Positions 24,755-31,606 of a DNA stretch of 36,402 nucleotides are shown here, one piece after another (position 1 is the stretch's first letter; every line of letters starts with the position of its first letter). The stretch comes from Bacillota bacterium (GTDB lineage: Bacteria; Bacillota; Sulfobacillia; RBS10-35; JAJYVN01). The position numbers were made by a program, and so were the translations under genes. Location: contig JAJZZC010000026.1 in NCBI GenBank assembly GCA_021797775.1, forward strand, positions 1 to 36,402, written 5' to 3'. Under the pieces are notes generated by a model. It saw only the letters and a list, made by a program, of their open reading frames with translations. It was not told the DNA's origin and did no database searches.

Positions 24755-25756
24755 TTGCGGGACGCGGCGGCGGCGGCGGTGCGGGCGGGCCTGCAGGCAC
24801 CCGCGGACCCGTTTGAACCGGTGCGCCCGGCCCTGGATGCGGTCGGCGCCTTCATCGACCGCGAGTTGTCCCGGCAAGGCGTGGCCTTTGGGGAGATGGG
24901 TAGGCACCTCTTGGTCGGCGGCAAGCGGCTGCGGCCTGCCCTGGTGCTGCTCTGCGGCGCCCTCTGCGGCGCCGATCCCGAGGCCATGGTGCCCGTGGCG
25001 GCGGCTTGCGAGATTATCCACATGGCCACCCTGGTCCACGATGACCTCATCGACGCGTCCGAGACGCGGCGCGGGGTGCAGGCCGTCCACACCAAGTGGG
25101 GTACAGCCGCGTCCGTCCTGCTCGGCGACCACCTCTTCGCCACGGGGTTTTCAGTCCTGGCGGCGTATGGGGACCCCGCCATCGTACGCCTGATGTCCGA
25201 TGTCGTTTCGCTGACCTGCGCCGGCGAGATTGACGAGCAACGCGCGCAATGGGACCTGGAAGGGACCGAGGAGGCGTACTTCCGCCGGATCCATGCCAAG
25301 ACGGGGCACTTCATCGCGCAGTGCTGCCGTGCCGGCGCGATGCTGGCCAGGGCGCCGCAGGCCGCCATTGAGGCGCTGGCCCGCTACGGCGCGGAGGTAG
25401 GGACCTGCTTCCAGCTCGTCGATGACCTGCTGGACTTCACCGCTGACGAACGCCTCTTGGGCAAGCCGACCGGTTCGGACCTGCGCGCAGGCGTCTACAC
25501 CCTGCCGGTGGTGTGGGCGCTGTCCAGCCCCGGTCGCGACGAGTTGCGCGCGCTGCTGCGGCAGCGCCCGGTGGATGACGGGCTCGTGGAGGCGGTGGCC
25601 GGCCTGCTGCGGGCCGGTGGCGCACTGGAGCACGCGGCCGGCAGCGCCCTGGCCGCGGCACGCCGGGCGCAGGATGCCCTCTGCGCCGTCCCGGCCAATG
25701 TGCACCGTGAGCACCTGTACTGCTTGGCCGAGGATCTGGTCCACCGGGTCTCCTGA
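24755..25756 (+). CDS. polyprenyl (heptaprenyl-type) diphosphate synthase
   Basis: This is a 333-residue trans-isoprenyl diphosphate synthase that condenses IPP onto an allylic diphosphate to make a long-chain quinone side chain or carrier precursor. The first Asp-rich motif is HDDLIDASETRRG near residues 107-119 and the second is LVDDLLDFTADERLLGKPTG. GGKRLRPALVLL and LLGDHLFATGF complete the family signature. A component-II or octaprenyl-like chain length is likely, but no small subunit gene is present, so product length is open. The TTG at 24755 follows GGGGGAGGA; the open frame extends upstream with no homology. It lies 133 bases after yvcK, where whiA would be expected. Confidence 0.92.
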   Translation: MRDAAAAAVRAGLQAPADPFEPVRPALDAVGAFIDRELSRQGVAFGEMGRHLLVGGKRLRPALVLLCGALCGADPEAMVPVAAACEIIHMATLVHDDLIDASETRRGVQAVHTKWGTAASVLLGDHLFATGFSVLAAYGDPAIVRLMSDVVSLTCAGEIDEQRAQWDLEGTEEAYFRRIHAKTGHFIAQCCRAGAMLARAPQAAIEALARYGAEVGTCFQLVDDLLDFTADERLLGKPTGSDLRAGVYTLPVVWALSSPGRDELRALLRQRPVDDGLVEAVAGLLRAGGALEHAAGSALAAARRAQDALCAVPANVHREHLYCLAEDLVHRVS

Positions 25757-26338
25757 GCCCGCCCGCTCCTCGCCCCGCGGGGGGTGGGCGGGTCCCGGTC
25801 GCCGTGGCCAAGGAGGGGGCCACGCCGTCCCAGGGCGGCGGCGGGTCGTGCCCTACCCGGGGGCGGAGGGGCGCCGGCGGATCGGGCCGCTCCGGGGCGC
25901 GGTCGGGGGCGGCTTGCCGGGGGGATCCGCCGGGACTCAACTGGAGGCCCCGCCGTCGCCTCGGCCGTGGCCCAAGTGGGCCGGGACACCCTCCTGGCCT
26001 GGGCCGCCCCGTGCCCTACGCGGAGCGGCACCGGGAGCCCCTCCGGGTGCGGTGCGTTGCCCGGCGGGGGGCTTCGCAGGCCATGGCGCCGCCGTCGACG
26101 GCCTACCAGTAGCGCGGGGGGCGGTGCCGGGGTGCGCCGCCGCTTCGGGGGTGGCTTGGGAGGATCGGGCCGCCCTAGATGGCGCGCGGCGGCGGGTCGG
26201 GGCTCATGGTCCGGCCCCCGCGGACCTGACCCGAGCCCGGCGGCCCTTGCGCCCCGTTCGGAGTGGCGCCTCTGCGCCGCCCTGGGGCAGAGGCGCACCA
26301 GGGAACGTCGCGTTGGAAGGGGTGGCGCAGCGACGCTG
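25757..26338. other. 582-base intergenic region before rex
   Basis: No gene, repeat or promoter is recognised. Open frames are GC-driven. No Rex operator (TTGTG-N8-CACAA type) is seen. Confidence 0.5.
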
Positions 26339-26983
26339 ATGTTGCCAGATGTCGCGATCAGGCGGCTGCCCGTCTACCTGCGTGCCCTGGGCGAGATGCG
26401 GGCGGCCGGGGCCGAGATGACCTCGTCCGCGGAACTGGCGCAGCGGACAGGCCTCACCTCGGAGCAGATCCGCAAGGACCTGGCGACCCTCGGGGGGTTC
26501 GGTACGCGCGGCGTTGGCTACCGCATCGAGTTGCTGGCGGGTTCCATCCGCGGGGTGCTCGGCCTCGACCGTGAGGTGCCGGTGGTGCTGGTCGGCGCGG
26601 GGCACCTGGGTACGGCACTGGCGCGCTACAACCACGCGCGCCGCCAGCAGCCGCGCATCTACGCCATTTTCGACGCGGCCCCAGCCAAGGTGGGTGAGCA
26701 GATCGGCGGCACGACGGTCCAGCCGGTCGCGGAGCTGGAGGAGACGGTGCGCCGCCTCGGAATCCGGCTGGCGATCATCGCCGTGCCGGCGGCGGCCGCG
26801 CAGGGGGTCGCCGACATGCTGGTCACAGCGGGCTGCGACGTGCTCCTGAACTTCGCGCCGGCCCGCTTGAGCCTGCCGGCCGGCGTGCGCGTCAACAACG
26901 TGGACCTGGCCATGGAGCTGGAGGCCCTCGCTTACTTCGTGCGTTCCGACCTGGTCCCGCAGGGACCGGCGGAAGCCCCCTGA
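26339..26983 (+). CDS. rex: redox-sensing transcriptional repressor Rex
   Basis: Rex represses fermentative and respiratory genes when NAD is high and releases DNA when NADH rises. The 214-residue product has the winged-helix DNA-binding domain (RRLPVYLRALGEM, then SSAELAQRTGLTSEQIRKDL and GGFGTRGVGYRIELL). The Rossmann domain follows (VVLVGAGHLGTALARY, near 83-98; IYAIFDAAPAKVG) and then the domain-swapped C-terminal helix ELEALAYFVRSDL. The ATG at 26339 is the conserved family start, though its ribosome site is weak. It ends 190 bases before cdaA, with a palindrome between. Confidence 0.96.
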   Translation: MLPDVAIRRLPVYLRALGEMRAAGAEMTSSAELAQRTGLTSEQIRKDLATLGGFGTRGVGYRIELLAGSIRGVLGLDREVPVVLVGAGHLGTALARYNHARRQQPRIYAIFDAAPAKVGEQIGGTTVQPVAELEETVRRLGIRLAIIAVPAAAAQGVADMLVTAGCDVLLNFAPARLSLPAGVRVNNVDLAMELEALAYFVRSDLVPQGPAEAP

Positions 26984-27010
26984 GGGCGGTTCGGGCGGAG
27001 GGCGAGCGGG

Positions 27011-27024
27011 TCGGCGATCGCCGA
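27011..27024. promoter_or_regulatory. 14-base perfect palindrome between rex and cdaA
   Basis: TCGGCGATCGCCGA is its own reverse complement and lies 27 bases after the rex stop. It could be an operator or a short hairpin. It does not match the Rex operator consensus. Confidence 0.3.
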
Positions 27025-27173
27025 TCCCTGCGTGTGCCCGCGGGTCAGCGGCGCTGAGGCCGGCGGCAGACGCCGCCCCTCGCCGCCCCACCCCGGAGGG
27101 CGCGGGTAGGGATGCATTCGAACGCCCGCCGCTGGAGGACGTTCCGCGGGGGGCGTGCCGGAGGCCGGAGACG

Positions 27174-28019
27174 GTGCCAGACCTGTCAGCCCTGGTGCGC
27201 CTGAACCCCGCGGGCGTTCTCCACATCCTGGAGACGGTCGCGGATATCGCCATTGTCGCCTACGTCATCTACAAGCTGCTGGTATTCATCCGCGGCACGC
27301 GCGCCGTGGCGCTAATCAACGGCCTCATTCTGTTGTTCGCCGCCACCTTCGTCGCCACGCGCTTGCACCTCCAGGCGACCTCCTGGCTCCTTTCCCGCGT
27401 GGAGGTGGCCCTGGTCGTGGCCCTGCCCATCGTCTTCCAGCCCGAACTGCGCCGGTTGTTCGAGCAGCTGGGGCGGGGGCGTTTCTTTGCGCGCGCCCTG
27501 CCGGAAGCGGGTCCCGAGGGGCCGGCGGCCGTGGTCGCCGAGTTGCGTAAGGCGCTGGCCTGGCTCTCGCGCAACCGCATCGGCGGCCTGATCGTGCTGG
27601 AGCGGCAGACGGGCCTCAACGACATCGTCGAGACCGGCATCCAGATCGACGGGCTGGTGTCCTCGCCGTTTCTGATCAACATCTTCATCCCCAATACCCC
27701 GCTGCACGACGGCGCGGTCATCGTGCGCGGAAACCGCATCCTGGCCGCGGCCTGCTTCCTGCCGCTGGCGGAGGCCCAGCCGTTGGCCGCTGAGGTGGGA
27801 GGCCGGCATCGCGCCGCCCTGGGCATCACCGAGCACTGCGACGCGCTCGCCCTGGTGGTGTCCGAGGAGACGGGTGCGGTCTCCCTTGCCAACGCGGGCA
27901 AGTTGATTCGCGGGATCGACGAGGACACGCTGGCCGAGATGCTCGAGAATCTGCTCCAGCAGCCCCCGTCGTTGGTGGAGCGACGGCTGCCGGCGCGCGG
28001 GGGGCGGGGGCGTGGATAA
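27174..28019 (+). CDS. cdaA: diadenylate cyclase CdaA
   Basis: CdaA joins two ATP molecules into c-di-AMP at the membrane; the messenger controls potassium, osmolytes and wall homeostasis. The 281-residue protein has three N-terminal membrane helices (about 20-36, 43-59, 66-90) and a DAC domain. The signature DGA is in TPLHDGAVIVRG near residue 178, and RHR is in GGRHRAALGITE near 210, both intact. RGTRAVALINGLILL is typical of this subclass. The GTG at 27174 has GGAGG 9 bases upstream. It overlaps the next gene, cdaR, by 8 bases, so the two are translationally coupled. Confidence 0.96.
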   Translation: MPDLSALVRLNPAGVLHILETVADIAIVAYVIYKLLVFIRGTRAVALINGLILLFAATFVATRLHLQATSWLLSRVEVALVVALPIVFQPELRRLFEQLGRGRFFARALPEAGPEGPAAVVAELRKALAWLSRNRIGGLIVLERQTGLNDIVETGIQIDGLVSSPFLINIFIPNTPLHDGAVIVRGNRILAAACFLPLAEAQPLAAEVGGRHRAALGITEHCDALALVVSEETGAVSLANAGKLIRGIDEDTLAEMLENLLQQPPSLVERRLPARGGRGRG

Positions 28020-28938
28020 GCTTCTGTACAACGAGCTGTTCATTCGCCTGTTGGCCGTGGCGTTGGCCGTCCTGATCTACGTGCAGGTGGTCAGCCAGCC
28101 CGGCGGCGTCGTGCAGCGCGCGGTCAGCACCCCTGTGGAGGCCACGGCGCTGTCCTCCGCGCTGGCGGTGCGTTCCATCGTGCCCAGCGGCGTGACCGTC
28201 GTCGTGCGCGGCGGCGCGGGCATCATTCAGCAGTTGCGCAACAGCGAGGTGCAGGCGGTGATCGACCTGCGGCAAGCCAAGGCCGGCCGTCGCCTGGTGG
28301 ATGTGAAGGTCACCGTGCCGCGCGGCGTGCAACTGGTTGGCGTGACGCCCCTCCAGGTGAGCGTGGTCGTCGAGCCGGTGATCGAACGCAATGTGGGTAT
28401 CATCGTGGAGACGACCGGGAGGGTGCCCGCGGGATTTGCCAGCGGCCAGCCCAGCCTCTCCCAGCCGCAGGTGGTCTTGCGCGGGCCCGCCAGCGCCGTC
28501 GACGCCGTGACCCGCGTCGTGGCCCGGGTGACGATCGGCGGGGCCACCGCCGCCGTGAGCACGCAGGCGGCCCTGCTGCCGCTGGACACCGGTGGCCGCC
28601 CGGTGCCCGGTGTGCTGGCCATCCCATCCACAGTGACGGTCACGGTACCGGTGGCGCAGGTGGTCCCGACCAAGGTCGTCCCCGTGGTGCCGGTGCTGAC
28701 CGGGGGACCCGCCAAGGGGTACACTGCCGGCAAGCCGGAGGTGACGCCGGCGACCGTGACGGTATTGGCCACGGCGTCCGTATTGGCCAAGGTGACCCGC
28801 GTGCGTACCGCACCCGTGCCCCTGGCGGGCGCGCGCGCCCCGGTGCGGGCGACCGTGCTGGTGCTGGATCCGCCTGGCGCGCTGGCCGTGGAGCCCGCCA
28901 ACGCGCGGGTGCTGGTGCCGGTGACGCACGGGGGTTGA
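28012..28938 (+). CDS. cdaR: CdaR (YbbR-domain regulator of CdaA)
   Basis: CdaR binds and modulates CdaA from the outside of the membrane. The 308-residue protein has one N-terminal membrane helix (ELFIRLLAVALAVLIYVQVV, about 8-28). About three YbbR domains follow, visible as repeated strands of the type 'V.V.P..V.V.....' ending in PANARVLVPV. The GTG start at 28012 overlaps the cdaA stop codon. It is followed by glmM 75 bases on; the order cdaA-cdaR-glmM is conserved in Bacillota, where GlmM can inhibit CdaA directly. Confidence 0.93.
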   Translation: MDKLLYNELFIRLLAVALAVLIYVQVVSQPGGVVQRAVSTPVEATALSSALAVRSIVPSGVTVVVRGGAGIIQQLRNSEVQAVIDLRQAKAGRRLVDVKVTVPRGVQLVGVTPLQVSVVVEPVIERNVGIIVETTGRVPAGFASGQPSLSQPQVVLRGPASAVDAVTRVVARVTIGGATAAVSTQAALLPLDTGGRPVPGVLAIPSTVTVTVPVAQVVPTKVVPVVPVLTGGPAKGYTAGKPEVTPATVTVLATASVLAKVTRVRTAPVPLAGARAPVRATVLVLDPPGALAVEPANARVLVPVTHGG

Positions 28939-29013
28939 AGGGGGGCGAATGGCCCGTTCCGGGCGCGCCTCCCGGCCTGGCCGGGGCGCGCGCTGCCGGC
29001 CGGGCGTGTTGCT

Positions 29014-30354
29014 GTGGGAAGGCTTTTTGGCACCGATGGGGTCCGGGGCTTGGCGAACCAGGAATTGACGGTGGAACTGGCCGTGGCGCTCGGGCGCGCG
29101 GGTGCGACGGTGCTGGCCCGGCGGTCGGGACACGCGCCACGGCTGCTGGTCGCGCGGGATCCGCGGCGCTCGGGGCCGCTGCTGGAATCGGCGCTGGCTG
29201 CGGGCGCGATGTCCGTGGGCGCGGACGTGTGGCGTCTCGGGGTGGCGACGACGCCGTGCGTGGCCTACCTGGTTCGCGTGCTGGACGTGGACGCCGGTGT
29301 GGTGATCTCCGCCTCGCACAACCCCGCCGCCTACAATGGCATCAAGTTCTTCAGTCACGACGGCTTCAAGCTGCCGGACGCCCTGGAGGACGAGATCGCG
29401 GCGTTGGTGGAGGAGGGGGCCTTGACAGGCGGCGGTGCCGCGGTCGGTGGGTCCACGGACCGGGGCGGCGAGATGGTGCGTTACGTGGACATGGTCGCGG
29501 CCCTGGCCGGCGACCTCTCCGGCCTGCGTCTGGTGATGGACTGCGCCAACGGCGCCGCCTACGGGTTGGGGCCCGCAGCGTTGCGCCAAGCGGGCGCCCG
29601 CGTCGAGGCGATCGCGGCCTCGCCCGACGGGTTCAATATCAATGAGGGGTGCGGCTCGCTGCACACCGAGGCCTTGGCGCGTGAGGTGGTGGCGCGTGGC
29701 GCCGACCTGGGGCTCGCCTTCGACGGCGACGCTGACCGGCTGGTTGCGGTGGACGAGCAGGGGCAGACGGTGGACGGTGACGGCCTGATGGCCGTGATCG
29801 GCTGTGATCTCCTGGCGCGTGGGGACCTGCCAGGGAACACGGTGGTGGGGACGGTCATGAGCAACTTCGGCCTGGAGCTTTGCCTGCGTGCGCGCGGTGG
29901 GCGCCTGCTGCGCACGCGGGTCGGCGACCGCTACGTGCTGGAGGAGATGCGCCGTGGGGGCTACAACCTCGGTGGCGAGCAGTCGGGGCACGTGATCCTG
30001 CTCCGCCACCACACAACGGGCGACGGGCTCTGCACCGGCGCTGTGCTCTGCGGCCTGTTGCGCCGCGATGGGCGGCGCCTGTCGGAGCTCGCTGCCATCG
30101 TGCCGCGCATCCCGCAGGTGCTGCGCAACGTACGCGTTCGCGATGCGCGCGCGCTGGAGGGGAACGGGGCGGTGGCCTCCGCCGTCGCGGCGGCGGAGGC
30201 GGCCATGGGTGCGCGCGGGCGCGTGGTGGTGCGCCCTTCCGGCACGGAGCCGCTGGTGCGCGTCATGGTCGAGGGCGAGGACGCGGCGCTGGTGGACGAG
30301 GCCGTGGAGGCGATCAGCCGGGTCGTGGAGGCGGAGATGGGTGCGGCGGGGTGA
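29014..30354 (+). CDS. glmM: phosphoglucosamine mutase GlmM
   Basis: GlmM interconverts glucosamine-6-P and glucosamine-1-P on the way to UDP-GlcNAc. The 446-residue protein has RLFGTDGVRG at residues 3-12, the phospho-Ser loop VVISASHNPAAYNG (Ser near 101), the Mg-binding FDGDADR near 236-242, EQSGH in the sugar-binding loop, and the phosphate-binding RPSGTEP near 407. All catalytic elements are intact. The GTG at 29014 gives the standard N-terminus, though no strong ribosome site precedes it. It is separated from glmS by 1.25 kb of noncoding DNA that includes the glmS ribozyme. Confidence 0.97.
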   Translation: MGRLFGTDGVRGLANQELTVELAVALGRAGATVLARRSGHAPRLLVARDPRRSGPLLESALAAGAMSVGADVWRLGVATTPCVAYLVRVLDVDAGVVISASHNPAAYNGIKFFSHDGFKLPDALEDEIAALVEEGALTGGGAAVGGSTDRGGEMVRYVDMVAALAGDLSGLRLVMDCANGAAYGLGPAALRQAGARVEAIAASPDGFNINEGCGSLHTEALAREVVARGADLGLAFDGDADRLVAVDEQGQTVDGDGLMAVIGCDLLARGDLPGNTVVGTVMSNFGLELCLRARGGRLLRTRVGDRYVLEEMRRGGYNLGGEQSGHVILLRHHTTGDGLCTGAVLCGLLRRDGRRLSELAAIVPRIPQVLRNVRVRDARALEGNGAVASAVAAAEAAMGARGRVVVRPSGTEPLVRVMVEGEDAALVDEAVEAISRVVEAEMGAAG

Positions 30355-31144
30355 GGATGGGACCGGCAGCCGGGATCTGGCGGGATGGCGTCCCTGGGAG
30401 GCAATCGCCGCACACAGGGGGGTACGGCCGTCCGCTCCGGGCCGGGGCCGTTGCAAGGGAGCACCCCTTGTCGCCGTGTCTGGGCGATCCACACGGTGAC
30501 TGCGGTCCTACCCGTCGGTCCTCCCCCGCGCGGCCAGTCGCCTGAGCGGGTCGCGCCGCTCACAGCGCAGACCCTGCGCGCCCCACACATGGACCGACCA
30601 GGTCCGCGCGATGGCGTCCTCGTGGGGCGACCACCGGGGTAGCGGACCGCCGGGGAGCGCCCGGCACAGGCTTCCCGGCGGCCCGGCCAGACGTCGTTGG
30701 CGGAGGCTACGCACGCAGAATGGCTGCCGCCCGTGCGGTCGATGCCCGTCCTGCCCCGCCACTGTGCTGCGCGCGGGCGGCCTTGGGCTTCGCTCAATCG
30801 GGGCAGCCGGCATGTGACGCCGCAGCGCCGGGCTGCGGGTGCAGCGCGCATCGTCGATCGGCACTTGCGCCACGAGCGCCGCTGGGAACGGTCGTGGGGG
30901 GCTGGCACCGCTCCCAGAGCTTTGCCGGTGGCAGGGCCGCCGGCGCCGTATAGGGTGAAAGCAAGCGGCGCGTTGGCCGCCGCCGCGATTGGGGGCGGCT
31001 GGCGGGGCTGCCGCGCGCACGCCGGTGGCGGGTCGTGGCCTGACGGTATAGGGTGGGGGGCGACGGGTCTCCCGCGGGACGCGCGAACCCGGTCGAGGGG
31101 GTGACGGGCGGGCGCGGGCGGGCGCGGGTGGGACGGGCAGTGAC
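30355..31144. other. 790-base noncoding region before the glmS ribozyme
   Basis: No gene is supported. TATAGGGTG occurs twice (near 30951 and 31047), each a possible -10 box. The second, TATAGG at 31047-31052, would place the glmS transcription start about 85 bases before the ribozyme cleavage site. No clear -35 was found. Confidence 0.45.
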
Positions 31145-31294
31145 AGCGCCGGGACTCCCGGCAGATGCGCCGGGAGTTGACGAGGAGAGGGGTTATCGAG
31201 GCATTCGGCGGATACCCTCCGGCCGGCCACGGCCGTAGCCGTCCAGCAAATCCCGCGGGCGACCGCGGGGACAAGGGGACGGCGGTGGTGGGCC
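31145..31294 (+). ncRNA. glmS ribozyme: glmS ribozyme/riboswitch
   Basis: This RNA self-cleaves when glucosamine-6-P is bound, lowering glmS expression. The core matches the known class closely. AGCGCC at 31145-31150 has cleavage expected between A31145 and G31146. The P1 stem ACTCCCGGC / GCCGGGAGT has a 6-base loop. The invariant TTGACGAGG is followed by GGTTATCGAG, then TTCGGCGGATACCCTCCGG. P4 pairs GCCGTCC with GGACGGC, enclosing P4.1 CCCGCGG-GCGA-CCGCGGG. The 3' limit is approximate (P3.1 could extend to about 31294). It lies on the correct strand but 312 bases from the glmS start codon. Confidence 0.93.
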
Positions 31295-31606
31295 CCGCGC
31301 GTGCGCGGCGGCCCGGATCGCCACGGGGCCCTGCGGGGGTCGCTGGCGGCGTCCGGCACGCAAGCGGTTGTGTGCCAGCGACAGCCGACTGGCAACGGGG
31401 GCTGTCTCCCCCCCGCGCCAGGTCGACGCTTGCAGCGGGCGCCGCGCATCCGCCCACCCTACGCCCACGAGCGCCACGTACTCCCCTTGACGCGATGAGC
31501 AAATCGCCCTTTGCGCCGTGCCTGTGGCCGCCTTGCGGAGGCGGCGCGGCGCTGCTGCGCCATTGCCGGCCGCGGGGACGCCGCGGCCGCCTGGGGGTGT
31601 GTGGTC
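31295..31606 (+). other. structured leader between the glmS ribozyme and the glmS start
   Basis: This is 312 bases with two notable foldable elements. One is an exact 9-bp pair GTCGCTGGC (31339-31347) with GCCAGCGAC (31374-31382). The other is a two-part hairpin at 31389-31421 (CTGGC/GCCAG outside, GGGGG/CCCCC inside). No gene is recognised. Confidence 0.5.

Noticed and set aside
27826-30492. 888-codon open frame antisense to cdaR and glmM
   Set aside because: Both plus-strand genes are certain; the antisense reading is low-complexity and His/Thr-rich.
30720-30800. CCCGCCACTGT near 30757, resembling the core of a cobalamin riboswitch
   Set aside because: The other conserved parts (GTGAAA-type segment and the B12 box) are absent, and the downstream gene is ribozyme-controlled glmS, not a cobalamin gene.
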